Translations under genes and position numbers: made by a program | Notes under the pieces: generated by a model | What the model was told of the DNA's origin: nothing | Databases searched by the model: none | Seen by the model: the letters and a program-made list of their open reading frames with translations, nothing else | NCBI RefSeq assembly: GCF_001687105.1 | Contig: NZ_CP014595.1 | Span: 868,001 to 932,000 of the forward strand | Origin: Salipiger sp. CCB-MM3 | GTDB lineage: Bacteria > Pseudomonadota > Alphaproteobacteria > Rhodobacterales > Rhodobacteraceae | DNA length: 64,000 bases | Direction of reading: 5' to 3' | In this document: one piece after another, positions 9,041 through 18,755 of the stretch | Numbering within the stretch: position 1 is the stretch's first letter | How the letters are laid out: each line of letters begins with the position of its first letter

Positions 9041-10654
9041 ATGCTGAATTATATCAAGCTCATCGTGCTGGGGGTCGTCGCAGTCTTTGCGCTGGTGGCC
9101 GCCAACTACGCACGAGATGTGGCTTACATGGTCAATGCGCTGACCATTTTCCTCATCGCGGCCGGTCTTTTCCTTTGGACCCTCCGCAATACCGACGAGC
9201 CGGTCCCCGCCAAGGTGCGGGAACTGAGTTATATGGATGATGTGGTGCGCGCTGGCGTGATTGCAACCGCCTTCTGGGGCGTAATCGGCTTTGCGGCAGG
9301 TGTTTTCATCGCCGCGCAGCTGGCGTTCCCCGCGCTCAACTTCGAATGGGCGCAGGGCCACATGAATTTCGGGCGGCTGCGGCCGCTGCACACTTCGGCG
9401 GTGATTTTTGCCTTTGGCGGCAACGCGCTGATCTGCACATCGTTCTATGTCGTTCAGCGCACCTCGGCGGCGCGCCTCTGGGGCGGCAACCTCGCGTGGT
9501 GGGTGTTCTGGGGCTACCAGCTGTTCATCGTTCTGGCGGCCACCGGCTACATCCTCGGCGCCACCCAGTCGAAGGAATACGCCGAGCCTGAATGGTACGT
9601 TGATTGGCTGCTGACCATCGTCTGGGTTGCCTATCTGCTGGTTTTCGTCGGCACGATCATCAAGCGCAAGGAACCCCACATCTATGTGGCGAACTGGTTC
9701 TACCTGAGCTTCATCATCACCGTCGCCATGCTGCACATCGTCAACAACCTGAGCATCCCCGTGTCGATCTGGGGCTCCAAGTCGGTGCAGGTGTTCTCGG
9801 GTGTGCAGGACGCGATGACGCAATGGTGGTACGGCCACAACGCCGTGGGCTTCTTCCTGACCGCCGGCTTCCTTGGCATGATGTATTACTTCGTGCCCAA
9901 GCAGGCCGAGCGCCCGGTGTTCAGCTACAAGCTGTCGATCGTGCACTTCTGGGCACTGATCTTCATCTACATCTGGGCCGGTCCGCACCACCTGCATTAC
10001 ACCGCCCTGCCCGACTGGGCCTCGACCCTTGGCATGGTGTTCTCGATCATCCTGTGGATGCCCAGCTGGGGCGGCATGATCAACGGCCTGATGACCCTCT
10101 CGGGGGCATGGGACAAGCTGCGCACCGACCCGATCATGCGCATGCTGGTGATCTCCATCGGCTTCTACGGCATGTCGACCTTCGAAGGCCCGATGATGTC
10201 GATCCGCGCGGTGAACTCGCTGTCGCATTACACCGACTGGACCATCGGCCACGTGCACTCCGGCGCGCTTGGCTGGAACGGCATGATCACCTTCGGCGCG
10301 CTCTACTTCCTGACGCCGAAACTGTGGAACCGTGAGCGTCTCTACAGCCTCAGCCTCGTCAGCTGGCACTTCTGGCTCGCCACCATCGGCATCGTGCTCT
10401 ACGCCGCGTCGATGTGGGTCACGGGCATCATGGAAGGCCTGATGTGGCGCGAGGTGGATGCCAACGGCTTCCTCGTCAACAGCTTCGCCGACACCGTGTC
10501 TGCCAAGTTCCCGATGTATGTGGTGCGTGCCCTTGGCGGCCTGCTCTACATCTCCGGCGCGATTATCATGTGCTACAACCTGTGGATGACCGTTAAGCGG
10601 GCTCCGGCCATCGAGGCCGAGGCTGCCACGGCGCATGCCACTCCGGCCGAATAA
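9041..10654 (+). CDS. ccoN: cbb3-type cytochrome c oxidase subunit I CcoN
   Basis: 537 residues; catalytic membrane subunit of the high-affinity terminal oxidase. ATG 9041 ([11 protein letters not shown]) gives the family's usual length; upstream in-frame starts run through the promoter. Visible signatures include [16 protein letters not shown] (haem b ligand histidine), the CuB/active-site region [37 protein letters not shown], and [13 protein letters not shown] near the C-terminal haem ligands. About twelve membrane helices. First gene of ccoNOQP, with an FNR box upstream. Confidence 0.97.
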   Translation: MLNYIKLIVLGVVAVFALVAANYARDVAYMVNALTIFLIAAGLFLWTLRNTDEPVPAKVRELSYMDDVVRAGVIATAFWGVIGFAAGVFIAAQLAFPALNFEWAQGHMNFGRLRPLHTSAVIFAFGGNALICTSFYVVQRTSAARLWGGNLAWWVFWGYQLFIVLAATGYILGATQSKEYAEPEWYVDWLLTIVWVAYLLVFVGTIIKRKEPHIYVANWFYLSFIITVAMLHIVNNLSIPVSIWGSKSVQVFSGVQDAMTQWWYGHNAVGFFLTAGFLGMMYYFVPKQAERPVFSYKLSIVHFWALIFIYIWAGPHHLHYTALPDWASTLGMVFSIILWMPSWGGMINGLMTLSGAWDKLRTDPIMRMLVISIGFYGMSTFEGPMMSIRAVNSLSHYTDWTIGHVHSGALGWNGMITFGALYFLTPKLWNRERLYSLSLVSWHFWLATIGIVLYAASMWVTGIMEGLMWREVDANGFLVNSFADTVSAKFPMYVVRALGGLLYISGAIIMCYNLWMTVKRAPAIEAEAATAHATPAE

Positions 10655-10666
10655 GGAGGGCCGAAG

Positions 10667-11395
10667 ATGAGCATTCTCGACAAACACGGGATCCTTGAGA
10701 AGAACGTAACCCTGCTGGCCATCTTCGCCTTTCTGGTGGTGACCATCGGCGGGCTGGTGCAGATCGTGCCGCTGTTCTACCTGGAAAACACCATCGAAGA
10801 CGTAGAGGGTATGCGCCCCTACACCCCGCTGGAACTGGCCGGGCGCGACATCTACATCCGCGAGGGCTGCTATGTCTGCCACAGCCAGATGATCCGCCCG
10901 ATGCGCGACGAGGTGGAACGCTACGGCCACTACAGCCTCGCGGCGGAATCGCAGTACGACCACCCGTTCCAATGGGGCTCGAAGCGGACGGGGCCCGACC
11001 TCGCCCGCGTCGGCGGCCGCTATTCGGATGAGTGGCACGTGGATCACCTGACCGACCCGCAGTCGGTGGTGCCCGAGTCCGTCATGCCCAAATATGGCTT
11101 CCTCTCGCACCGTCTGGTCGAGGGCGAGCACATGGGCGAGCTGATGGAAACGCACCGCATGGTCGGCGTGCCCTACACCGAAGAGATGATCGCCAGTGCC
11201 TCGGCCGACTTCCGCGTCCAGCACGATCCCTTCGGCGATATCGACGGGCTGATGGAGCGCTACGGCGAGACGGTGAACATCCGCAACTTCGACGGCGAGC
11301 CGGGCATCTCTGAGATGGATGCGCTGGTGGCCTACCTGCAGATGCTCGGCACGCTGGTCGATTTCTCGACCTTCACGCCCGACGCAAGCCGGTAA
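10667..11395 (+). CDS. ccoO: cbb3-type oxidase monohaem cytochrome c subunit CcoO
   Basis: 242 residues. One N-terminal membrane anchor (about 14-38) precedes a periplasmic cytochrome c domain with haem motif CYVCH (C68, C71, H72). The conserved surroundings [20 protein letters not shown] and the ligand methionine segment VMPKYGFL are typical of FixO/CcoO. It passes electrons from CcoP to CcoN. AAGGAGG precedes the ATG, 12 bases after ccoN. Confidence 0.97.
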   Translation: MSILDKHGILEKNVTLLAIFAFLVVTIGGLVQIVPLFYLENTIEDVEGMRPYTPLELAGRDIYIREGCYVCHSQMIRPMRDEVERYGHYSLAAESQYDHPFQWGSKRTGPDLARVGGRYSDEWHVDHLTDPQSVVPESVMPKYGFLSHRLVEGEHMGELMETHRMVGVPYTEEMIASASADFRVQHDPFGDIDGLMERYGETVNIRNFDGEPGISEMDALVAYLQMLGTLVDFSTFTPDASR

Positions 11396-11405
11396 GGGGG
11401 ACGCA

Positions 11406-11603
11406 ATGGACACCTATTCCGCCCTGCGCCACTTCGCCGACAGCTGGGGCCTTCTGGCGATGTTCGTCTTCTTCGTGGGCATGCTGATCTGGCTTTTCCG
11501 GCCCGGCAGCAAGCACTCGCACGACAACGCCGCCAGCATCCCGCTGCGCAATGACGACGCTCCGGCCGCCGCGCGCGCGCCCGAAGCACCCGCCCAGAAT
11601 TGA
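11406..11603 (+). CDS. ccoQ: cbb3-type oxidase small subunit CcoQ
   Basis: 65 residues: one membrane helix (about 14-32, [16 protein letters not shown]) followed by a short basic segment and a polar, Ala/Pro-rich tail. CcoQ stabilises the oxidase complex and is not catalytic. It lies 10 bases after ccoO and 13 before ccoP, which is its standard place. AAGGGGG precedes the ATG. Confidence 0.94.
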   Translation: MDTYSALRHFADSWGLLAMFVFFVGMLIWLFRPGSKHSHDNAASIPLRNDDAPAAARAPEAPAQN

Positions 11604-11616
11604 GGAGGCGAGGATC

Positions 11617-12507
11617 ATGAGCGACAACAAAGACACCAAGAGAGACGATCTCGACTACGAAACGACCGGCCATTCCTGGGACGGCATCGAAGAGTACAAC
11701 AAGCCTCTGCCGAAATGGTGGCTGATGGTCTTCTACGCCTGCATCGTCTGGGGCGTCGGCTACACCATCGCCTACCCCGCATGGCCGGGCGTACGCTCGG
11801 CCACGGCGGGCCTGCTGGGCTATTCGACGCGCGGTGCCGTTGCCGAGGAGATCGCCGAGCAGGAAGCCAAGCTCGCACCGATCAACGAGGAGCTTGCATC
11901 GGTCGAACTGACAGCGATCGCCGAGAGCCCCGAGCTGAACAGCTACGCGCAGAACGCCGGGGCCGCTGTGTTCCGCACATGGTGCGCGCAGTGCCACGGC
12001 TCGGGCGCGGCGGGCGCGGTGGGCTATCCCAACCTGCTGGACGACGACTGGCTCTGGGGCGGCTCGATCGAGGACATCCACTTCACGGTGACCCACGGCA
12101 TCCGCAACGAGGATGATCCCGACGCGCGCTATTCGGAAATGCCCGCCTTTGGGCGCGATGGGCTGCTCGACCGCGAACAGGTCTCGGCTGTGGCGAACTA
12201 CGTGATGACCCTGTCGGGCGAAGAGCCGCAGAACGCCGAGGCGGTCTCTGAAGGCGAGACGCTGTTCATGGACAACTGCTCGGCCTGTCACGCAGAGGAT
12301 GGCACCGGCGACCGCTTCCAGGGTGCGCCGAACCTGACCGACGCGATCTGGCTCTATGGCGGTGATTACGAGACCATCTATGAGACGGTCTACAACGCCC
12401 GCTTCGGCGTCATGCCGAACTGGAACGCCCGTCTGTCCGAGGCGGAAATTCGCGCCGTGGCCAGCTACGTGCACGGGCTTGGCGGCGGCGAAGCCTCCGA
12501 GCAATAA
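11617..12507 (+). CDS. ccoP: cbb3-type oxidase dihaem cytochrome c subunit CcoP
   Basis: 296 residues. The N-terminal segment [19 protein letters not shown] is the CcoP hallmark and precedes one membrane helix (about 35-55). Two cytochrome c domains have haem motifs CAQCH (C123-H127) and CSACH (C221-H225). It receives electrons from soluble or membrane cytochrome c. Start is ATG 11617 behind GAGGAGGCGAGG. An intrinsic terminator follows, closing the ccoNOQP unit. Confidence 0.97.
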   Translation: MSDNKDTKRDDLDYETTGHSWDGIEEYNKPLPKWWLMVFYACIVWGVGYTIAYPAWPGVRSATAGLLGYSTRGAVAEEIAEQEAKLAPINEELASVELTAIAESPELNSYAQNAGAAVFRTWCAQCHGSGAAGAVGYPNLLDDDWLWGGSIEDIHFTVTHGIRNEDDPDARYSEMPAFGRDGLLDREQVSAVANYVMTLSGEEPQNAEAVSEGETLFMDNCSACHAEDGTGDRFQGAPNLTDAIWLYGGDYETIYETVYNARFGVMPNWNARLSEAEIRAVASYVHGLGGGEASEQ

Positions 12508-12548
12508 CCCTTAACGCGAAAACCTCCGGACCCGATGGCCCGGAGGCA

Positions 12549-12600
12549 GAACGCCGCACCCCGTCCTGTTCGCGCGTTTCCGGGGGGCGGCGTTCTTTTT
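12549..12600 (+). terminator. Intrinsic terminator of ccoNOQP
   Basis: Arms GAACGCCGC and GCGGCGTTC pair perfectly and extend with CCCCG / CGGGG after one mismatch; the stem is followed by a run of T (TTCTTTTT). The loop is about 17 nt. Confidence 0.85.
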
Positions 12601-12636
12601 GTGCGGTTTTTGTTGGGCAGGCCTCGTCCAAGCGAA

Positions 12637-12855
12637 TTAACCCTCGCAATGTGTGACAACGCCCATTCCGCTCTTGGCAGGCCGAAATTTTGCACCGATC
12701 ATCCGCAGCAGACCAAATCTTTGTTTTTTGACCCGCCGAGGTGCAATTTTCGCCTCGGGCAACACATCATGCGCCATACGCGACAGTTCCGAAGAGGGCG
12801 GCATATTTTCCATTCGCGCCGCTGTCATGAAAGTTTTTGAGTAGATTCCTAGCAT
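12637..12855 (-). CDS. Small basic hypothetical protein, divergent from lysR
   Basis: Not recognised. From the ATG at 12855 (MLGIYSKTFMTAARMENMPP) it is 72 residues, with AGGAG six bases upstream, a well-placed ribosome site. The C-terminal half is rich in Lys/Arg (RRVKKQRFGLLR and the following residues) and might bind nucleic acid or membranes; there is no signal peptide. The local DNA is less GC-rich than its neighbours. It lies between the ccoP terminator and the lysR gene, in the divergent position where LysR targets often sit. Coding status rests on the ribosome site and position only. Confidence 0.42.
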   Translation of the reverse strand: MLGIYSKTFMTAARMENMPPSSELSRMAHDVLPEAKIAPRRVKKQRFGLLRMIGAKFRPAKSGMGVVTHCEG

Positions 12856-12956
12856 TTTCATTCTCCTGATCACCGTGCTCTTGCCCCTCTCATATTGACC
12901 AAAGGGCAATTTCAGGCCAGTCAGGAACAATTCAGACATGTAAGATTGATTGACAT

Positions 12957-13835
12957 ATGGATTGGACCTCCCTGCCCCCTCTGCCCGCGCTGCGGGCTTT
13001 TGCCGCCTACGCAGAGACCGGCTCTGTTCAGCGTGCCGGCGCCGCGCTCAACGTCAGCCATGCCGCGATCAGCCAGCAGATCCGCAATCTCGAGTCCCAT
13101 CTCGGGCTCGGGCTGCTCGACCGCTCGCGGCGCTCGATGGCGCTCACCGAAGAAGGCGCGCGTCTGGCGCAGGCGCTGAGCGATGGTTTTGGCCGGATCG
13201 CGCAGGAGCTTTCGGCCCTCACCGGTGCCGAGGCCGAGCGCCCGCTGATGATCACCACGACGCCCAGCTTCGCCTCGTCATGGCTGATGCCGCGGCTCGC
13301 GCGGTTTCGCGAGGCGCATCCCGAGATCAGCCTGATGATCGACCCTTCGGCAAAGGTCGCGCCGCTGGAACCGGGCGGCGTCGATCTGGCGCTGCGCTAT
13401 GGCTCGGGTCAATGGCCGGGCCTCGAGGCGGAACTTCTGGTGGAATCCCCCATCGCGCTGGTCGGCTCGCCGCGGTTGGTGGGCGACCGCGAGATCAGCG
13501 ATCCCTCGGACCTCACCGAGTACCACTGGCTGCAGGAGCTTGGCACCAATGAAGCCAGCGAATGGTTCTCGCAGTTCGGCATCGACCGCGACGCCCGCCG
13601 CGGCATCAGTTCACTGCCCGGCAACCTGATGCTCGAGGCGGCGCGGCAGGGCCATGGCATCGCCATCACCGCCCGCGTCTTTGCCGATGACGACATCGCC
13701 GCCGGACGTCTGCGGCTTTTGTTCGAGGACACACGCAAAAAGGGCTATTATCTGGTGATCCGCCCCGGCGTCATGCGGCCTCCGCTGCGCCTCTTCGCCA
13801 CTTGGCTGCGACGAGAAGCCGCGAAAGCTAAGTGA
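12957..13835 (+). CDS. LysR-family transcriptional regulator (GcvA-like)
   Basis: 292 residues. The N-terminal winged helix-turn-helix is PLPALRAFAAYAETGSVQRAGAALNVSHAAISQQIRNLE (about 6-44), followed by LGLGLLDRSRRSMALTEEG and a two-lobe effector domain with GVDLALRYGSGQWPGLEAELL, as in the GcvA branch. It separates ccoNOQP from ccoGHIS, which are adjacent in Rhodobacter. The target is unknown; the divergent small ORF is one option and the downstream ccoG promoter another. The FNR box for ccoG starts 13 bases after its stop. Confidence 0.9.
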   Translation: MDWTSLPPLPALRAFAAYAETGSVQRAGAALNVSHAAISQQIRNLESHLGLGLLDRSRRSMALTEEGARLAQALSDGFGRIAQELSALTGAEAERPLMITTTPSFASSWLMPRLARFREAHPEISLMIDPSAKVAPLEPGGVDLALRYGSGQWPGLEAELLVESPIALVGSPRLVGDREISDPSDLTEYHWLQELGTNEASEWFSQFGIDRDARRGISSLPGNLMLEAARQGHGIAITARVFADDDIAAGRLRLLFEDTRKKGYYLVIRPGVMRPPLRLFATWLRREAAKAK

Positions 13836-13847
13836 AAGATATGTATA

Positions 13848-13861
13848 TTGATGCATGTCAA
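13848..13861. promoter_or_regulatory. FNR box upstream of ccoGHIS
   Basis: TTGATGCATGTCAA, an exact TTGA-N6-TCAA match with a partly palindromic spacer (TGCATG), centred about 71 bp before the GTG start of ccoG. It implies that ccoGHIS has its own FnrL-controlled promoter, independent of ccoNOQP. Confidence 0.82.
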
Positions 13862-13925
13862 AGTTCGAAAGCGGCCGCGGCGTCAGAACGGGCGACAAAG
13901 GCAGATTCGAACCGGAGTATGCACG

Positions 13926-15359
13926 GTGTCCGATACCCAACCAGGCGCGCCCTCTCTTTACGCGGCGCGCGAGCCGATCTTCCCCCGCCGCGTGCGCGGC
14001 CATTTCCGCAACCTCAAGTGGGTGCTGATGATCGTGCTTCTGGGGATCTACTACGTCACCCCGTGGATCCGCTGGGACCGGGGGCCCGAACTGCCTGATC
14101 AGGCGGTGCTGGTCGATATGGCCGGCCGCCGGTTCTTTTTCTTCTTCATCGAGATCTGGCCGCATGAATTCTATTTCGTCGCCGGCCTGCTGATCATGGC
14201 GGGCCTCGGCCTGTTCCTCTTCACCTCGGCGCTTGGGCGGGTCTGGTGCGGCTACGCCTGCCCGCAGACCGTCTGGACCGATCTGTTCATCCTCGTCGAG
14301 CGCTGGATCGAGGGCGACCGCAACGCCCGCCTGCGCCTGCACCGGCAAAAGAAGTGGGACGCCCGCAAGGTCCGCCTGCGCGTGACAAAATGGGTGGCAT
14401 GGTTCCTCATCGCGCTCGCCACGGGGGGCGCATGGGTGTTCTATTTCACCGACGCCCCGACGCTTCTGGTCGATCTGGTGACCGGCAACGCCCACCCGGT
14501 GGCCTACACCACCATGCTGCTGCTCACCGCCACAACCTTCGCCTTCGGCGGCTTCGCCCGCGAGCAGATCTGCATCTACGCCTGCCCCTGGCCACGCATT
14601 CAGGCGGCGATGATGGATGAGGACACGCTCACCGTCGGCTATCGCGACTGGCGCGGCGAGCCGCGCGGCAAGCACCGCAAGGCCGAGGGGGCCGAGAACC
14701 TTGGCGACTGCATCGACTGCAATGCCTGCGTCAACGTCTGCCCCATGGGGATCGACATCCGTGACGGTCAGCAACTGGCCTGCATCACCTGCGCGCTTTG
14801 CATCGATGCCTGCGACGACGTGATGGCAAAGATCGGCAAGCCGCGCGGTCTGATCGATTACCTCGCCCTGTCGGACGAAACCCGCGAGCGCGAAGGGCAC
14901 CCGCCGCGCGCCGTGTGGAAGCACATCTTCCGCCCGCGCGTGATCCTTTATACAGCGCTGTGGTCGCTGGTGGGCCTCGGCCTGCTCGTGGCGCTGGTGA
15001 TGCGCCCCGAGATCGAACTGACCGTCGCGCCAGTGCGCAACCCCACCTTCGTGGTGCTCTCCGACGGGTCGATCCGCAACACCTACGACGTGCGCCTGCT
15101 CAACAAGCATGGCGAGGACCGCCCCTTCCAGCTCACCCTTTCGGATGATGCCAACCTGCAGATCACGCTCGAGGGCGAGGACGACGACACCGTTGACGTG
15201 CCCGCCAACGAGACGCACCTTCAACGGGTCTATGTGACCGCCCCTGCAGACACCTCCGAGGCTCAGGCCGAGCGCACCCCGTTCCATATCTGGGTCGAGG
15301 ACCTCACCACCGGCGACCGCGCTGGCAAAGAAACCATCTTCAACGGACGGGACAACTGA
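13926..15359 (+). CDS. ccoG: cbb3 oxidase assembly protein CcoG (RdxA/FixG; polyferredoxin)
   Basis: 477 residues from GTG 13926, chosen because GGAG lies 8 bases upstream and MSDTQ...LYAAREPIFPRRV is the usual N-terminus; longer starts overlap the FNR box. Several membrane helices, membrane-proximal cysteines (GRVWCGYACPQTVW, C108/C112; ICIYACPWPR), then two ferredoxin clusters CIDCNACVNVCP and CITCALCIDAC, and a C-terminal periplasmic Ig-like domain. CcoG is thought to reduce copper for delivery to CcoN. TGATG overlap with ccoH. Confidence 0.95.
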   Translation: MSDTQPGAPSLYAAREPIFPRRVRGHFRNLKWVLMIVLLGIYYVTPWIRWDRGPELPDQAVLVDMAGRRFFFFFIEIWPHEFYFVAGLLIMAGLGLFLFTSALGRVWCGYACPQTVWTDLFILVERWIEGDRNARLRLHRQKKWDARKVRLRVTKWVAWFLIALATGGAWVFYFTDAPTLLVDLVTGNAHPVAYTTMLLLTATTFAFGGFAREQICIYACPWPRIQAAMMDEDTLTVGYRDWRGEPRGKHRKAEGAENLGDCIDCNACVNVCPMGIDIRDGQQLACITCALCIDACDDVMAKIGKPRGLIDYLALSDETREREGHPPRAVWKHIFRPRVILYTALWSLVGLGLLVALVMRPEIELTVAPVRNPTFVVLSDGSIRNTYDVRLLNKHGEDRPFQLTLSDDANLQITLEGEDDDTVDVPANETHLQRVYVTAPADTSEAQAERTPFHIWVEDLTTGDRAGKETIFNGRDN

Positions 15360-15832
15360 TGACCGAAGCTCAGGATAGTGGACGCAAGCTCACCGGCTGG
15401 CACGTGCTGGCCATCTTCGGCGGCGCGTTCGGGGTGATCATCGCGGTGAACATCGCGCTGGCGTGGAACGCCATCGCCACCTTCCCCGGCCTTGAGGTAA
15501 AGAACTCCTATGTCGCCAGCCAGACCTTCGACGTGCGCCGCGCCGAGCAGGAGGCGCTGGGATGGACCGCGCAGGCAGAATTGCGCGAAGAGGCGGTGGT
15601 GCTGCGCTTCACCGACGTCGACGGCCAGCCGGTGAAGCCCGCGGATCTGTCGGTCAAGCTGGGCCGGTCGACCCATGTGAAGGACGACCACACGCCCGAG
15701 TTCTTCTGGGACGGCCGCCAGTTCGTTGCCGCCGACGCACTCGACCCCGGGCATTGGAACGTCTGGGTCAACGCCCATGCCGACGATGGCACGCTCTTCG
15801 AGCAGCGACTGGAATTCTTCGTCAAGGACTGA
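15359..15832 (+). CDS. ccoH: cbb3 oxidase assembly protein CcoH (FixH)
   Basis: 157 residues: one N-terminal membrane helix (about 14-38, HVLAIFGGAFGVIIAVNIALAW) and a periplasmic domain of FixH type, beginning TFPGLEVKNSYVASQTF. CcoH is a membrane-anchored maturation factor that contacts CcoN and CcoP during assembly. It overlaps ccoG by one base and ends four bases before ccoI. Confidence 0.94.
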   Translation: MTEAQDSGRKLTGWHVLAIFGGAFGVIIAVNIALAWNAIATFPGLEVKNSYVASQTFDVRRAEQEALGWTAQAELREEAVVLRFTDVDGQPVKPADLSVKLGRSTHVKDDHTPEFFWDGRQFVAADALDPGHWNVWVNAHADDGTLFEQRLEFFVKD

Positions 15833-15836
15833 GCCA

Positions 15837-18032
15837 ATGACCGCCGCCCTGCGCCCGCAGGCTTCAGCCTGCCCCGCCTGTGTCGCCGCCCCCGCCGCCG
15901 AGGCGCTGGCCGAACGCGCGGGCGCAACCGAGGCCAAGCTGGCGCTCTCACTGCCCACCATCCATTGCGCCGCCTGCATGACGGCGGTGGAAAGCGCGCT
16001 CGAAGCCGCGCCCGGCGTGCACAGCGCGCGGGTCAACCTCAGCCAGAAACGCGTGCGCATCGAGGCCGCGCCCGAGATCACCGCCGCAGATCTGATCCCC
16101 GTGGTCGAGGCGGCGGGATACGAGGCGCATGAGCTTGACGCCGGCACGCTGGCCGCCACCGCCACCGACAAGGCCGGGCGCGATCTGCTGATGCGCCTCG
16201 CCGTGGCGGGCTTTGCCGCGATGAATGTCATGCTGCTGTCGATCGCCGTCTGGTCCGGCGCCGAAGGACCGACGCGCGATCTCTTCCACTGGGTCTCGGC
16301 GGCCATCGTGCTGCCGACCATCGCCTTCTCGGCCCAGCCCTTCTTCCGCAACGCTTGGACCGCGCTGCGCGCCGGGCATCTCAATATGGATGTGCCGATC
16401 TCGCTGGCGATCCTGCTGGCCATCGCCACCTCGCTCTGGGAGACCATGCTGTCGGGCGAGCACGCCTATTTCGACGCCGCCATCGCGCTGACCTTCTTCC
16501 TGCTCACCGGGCGCTATCTCGACCACCGCACCCGCGCCATCGCCCGCTCCGCCGCCGAGGAGCTTTCGGCGCTCGAAGTGCCGCGCGCCTGGCGCGTGAC
16601 CGAGACCGGCGAAGAGCAGGTCGCCGCCAGCGAGCTGCGCGTCGGCGATCTCATCCGCGTGCGCCCCGGCGGCCGGATGCCGGTGGATGGCGAGATCACC
16701 GAAGGCACCTCCGAGCTGGACCGCGCCCTGCTCACCGGCGAGACGCGCCCGGTCTATGCCGAGCCGGGCAGGCAGGTCAGCGCTGGCGAGATCAACCTCA
16801 CCGGCCCGCTGGTGATCCGCGCCAGCGCCGTGGGGCGCGACACCTCGCTGCACCGTATGGCCGATCTCGTCGCCGTGGCGGAATCCGGCCGCGAGAATTA
16901 CACCCCGCTCGCCGACAAGGCCGCCAAGCTCTACGCGCCCGGCGTGCATATCCTGTCGGCTCTGGCCTTCCTTGGCTGGCTCGCGTGGTCCGGCGATCTG
17001 CGCGTGGCGCTCAATATCGCCGCGGCGGTGCTGATCATCACCTGCCCCTGCGCACTCGGCCTTGCGGTGCCCGCAGTCACCACCGCCGCCTCGGGACGGC
17101 TGTTCAAACGCGGCCTGCTGATCAAGGACGGCACCGCGCTGGAGCGTCTGGCGGATGTGGACACGGTGGTTTTCGACAAGACCGGCACGCTGACCAGCGG
17201 CACGCCGACGCTGACCAACCTTGATGCGTTCACCCGCCACGACCTGTCGCTCGCCCTTGCCCTCGCCGAAGGCTCGGCCCACCCGCTTTCCGCCGCGCTG
17301 ACCCACGCCCTGCGCGCCGCTGGCATTCCCGCCGCCGAGGTCACCGGCATCACCGAAGTTCCCGGCTATGGCACGCAAGGTATCTGGCAGGGCCGCGAAA
17401 TCCGCCTCGGCCGAGCCGCCTGGACCGGCGGCGGCCAGAGCGCCATGACCGCCAGCTGGCTGCGCGTCGGCAATGGCCCGGCGCAGGCGTTCACCTTCGA
17501 GGACAGCCTGCGCGCCGGGGCCGAAGAGGCGGTGCACGCGCTGAAGGAGGCGGGCAAGGAGGTGATCCTGATCTCTGGCGATGGCACTGCGGCGGTCGAA
17601 GCGCTGGCCCGCCGGCTCGGCATCCCTCAGTGGATTGCCGAGGCCTTGCCGCAGGACAAGGCCGCGCGGATCAAGGCGCTGTCCGAGCAGGGCGCGCATG
17701 TGCTGATGGTCGGCGACGGGCTCAACGACACGGCGGCGCTTGCTGTCGCGCATGTCTCGATCTCGCCGGCCTCGGCGCTCGATGCTGCGCGGGTCGCCTC
17801 GGACATCGTGCTGCTGGGCTCCTCGCTCGCGCCGATCCCCGGCGCGCTGGAGGTGGCAGGCAAGGCAACCCGCCGCATCCGCCAGAATTTCGCCATCGCC
17901 ACATGGTACAATGTGATCGCCGTGCCGCTGGCCATCGCCGGGCTCTGCTCGCCGCTTATCGCGGCGCTGGCGATGTCGGCCTCTTCGATCACCGTGTCGC
18001 TGAACGCGCTGAGACTGAAAGCATCCCGATGA
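15837..18032 (+). CDS. ccoI: Copper-translocating P-type ATPase CcoI (FixI), cbb3 maturation
   Basis: 731 residues from ATG 15837; upstream starts fall inside ccoH. An N-terminal CPAC (C12/C15) precedes a heavy-metal-associated domain with CAAC (C44/C47). Then come the P1B-ATPase elements: TGE actuator loop (LLTGETRP), membrane metal site CPC (near residue 402), phosphorylation motif DKTGT (near 446), HPLS in the nucleotide domain and GDGLND hinge (near 625). It moves copper across the inner membrane for CuB insertion into CcoN. ATGA overlap with ccoS. Confidence 0.96.
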   Translation: MTAALRPQASACPACVAAPAAEALAERAGATEAKLALSLPTIHCAACMTAVESALEAAPGVHSARVNLSQKRVRIEAAPEITAADLIPVVEAAGYEAHELDAGTLAATATDKAGRDLLMRLAVAGFAAMNVMLLSIAVWSGAEGPTRDLFHWVSAAIVLPTIAFSAQPFFRNAWTALRAGHLNMDVPISLAILLAIATSLWETMLSGEHAYFDAAIALTFFLLTGRYLDHRTRAIARSAAEELSALEVPRAWRVTETGEEQVAASELRVGDLIRVRPGGRMPVDGEITEGTSELDRALLTGETRPVYAEPGRQVSAGEINLTGPLVIRASAVGRDTSLHRMADLVAVAESGRENYTPLADKAAKLYAPGVHILSALAFLGWLAWSGDLRVALNIAAAVLIITCPCALGLAVPAVTTAASGRLFKRGLLIKDGTALERLADVDTVVFDKTGTLTSGTPTLTNLDAFTRHDLSLALALAEGSAHPLSAALTHALRAAGIPAAEVTGITEVPGYGTQGIWQGREIRLGRAAWTGGGQSAMTASWLRVGNGPAQAFTFEDSLRAGAEEAVHALKEAGKEVILISGDGTAAVEALARRLGIPQWIAEALPQDKAARIKALSEQGAHVLMVGDGLNDTAALAVAHVSISPASALDAARVASDIVLLGSSLAPIPGALEVAGKATRRIRQNFAIATWYNVIAVPLAIAGLCSPLIAALAMSASSITVSLNALRLKASR

Positions 18033-18190
18033 ATATCCTCGCCTATCTGATCCCGATCTCGCTGATCCTCGGCGGTCTCGGCCTCGCCTTCTTCGTCTTC
18101 ACAGTGAAGACCCGTCAGTACGACGACCCCGAAGGCGACGCGCAGCGCATCCTTTCGGGCAAATATGACGACCATCCAAAGCAGGACTGA
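18029..18190 (+). CDS. ccoS: cbb3 oxidase assembly protein CcoS
   Basis: 53 residues: one membrane helix (about 5-27, AYLIPISLILGGLGLAFFVF), then the conserved CcoS segment TVKTRQYDDPEGDAQRIL. Needed for cofactor insertion into CcoN. Its ATG lies inside the ccoI stop (ATGA), so translation is coupled. Last gene of ccoGHIS. Confidence 0.93.
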   Translation: MNILAYLIPISLILGGLGLAFFVFTVKTRQYDDPEGDAQRILSGKYDDHPKQD

Positions 18191-18230
18191 CCGCGCGCGT
18201 CACGAAGGCCCTGACGGGCCTGCCTCCGGC

Positions 18231-18335
18231 GGGCGTATTTGGAAAGAGAAGAAGAGCAGGACCCGCGTCCTTCTTCTCTTTTCAAATACGCCCGGGGGTG
18301 AGGCGCGCAGCGCCGAGGGGGCAGAGCCCCCTCAC
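18231..18335. repeat. Intergenic repeat family, copy 1 (with terminator-like core)
   Basis: Between convergent ccoS and the EF-hand gene. Two 24-base arms (18231-18254 and 18270-18293) are inverted copies differing at one base; each contains AAGAGAAGAAG or its complement and CGTATTTG. The short core holds GGAC..GTCC, so the ensemble can act as a terminator for ccoS. It continues with CGGGGGTGAG, then hairpin GGCGCGCAGCGCC and hairpin GGGGGCAGAGCCCCC, features shared with other copies in this window. Confidence 0.75.
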
Positions 18336-18345
18336 CTGCAGCCCG

Positions 18346-18675
18346 TCAGCCGCGCACGCTTTCATGCAGCAAGCCAGCCGGGCCGCCGGTGCCAAGATCG
18401 CCATAAGCGCGCATCTCGTTGCGGGTGAGCTGCCAGTCGGCATTGGCGTCGAAGGCCATGATCGCATCAAACGCGCCATCGCCAAAAGCCGCGACGATCT
18501 CCGAGCGGGTCAGCACGCCGTTGCGATCCAGATCCATCTGGCTGAAATAGAGCGCGCCCTCGGGATCGCGGTTCTCCGGCAGCACGTCCTCATAAACCTC
18601 ATAGTCCCCGGCGAAGGCTGGTGCGGCGAGGCTGAGCAGAAGCGCGGGGGCGGTCAGGGCGGAAAGAAGGTTCAT
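18346..18675 (-). CDS. Exported EF-hand calcium-binding protein
   Basis: 109 residues from ATG 18675. A signal peptide is clear (MNLLSALTAPALLLSLAAPAFA, cut after AFA). The mature protein has two EF-hand loops: DLDRNGVLTRSE, a good match to DxDxDG-type loops, and DANADWQLTRNE, also with acidic ligands at positions 1, 5 and 12. A periplasmic calcium sensor or buffer is likely; the specific role is unknown. An upstream in-frame extension of 12 residues lacks a ribosome site and would bury the signal peptide. Confidence 0.82.
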   Translation of the reverse strand: MNLLSALTAPALLLSLAAPAFAGDYEVYEDVLPENRDPEGALYFSQMDLDRNGVLTRSEIVAAFGDGAFDAIMAFDANADWQLTRNEMRAYGDLGTGGPAGLLHESVRG

Positions 18676-18755
18676 CGGCTGTCTCCATAAGCATGTGACA
18701 TGCAGGGGCAAAGGACTTGAGTCTCAAACACCTTGGAGCTTAGCACGGTTCCGCC

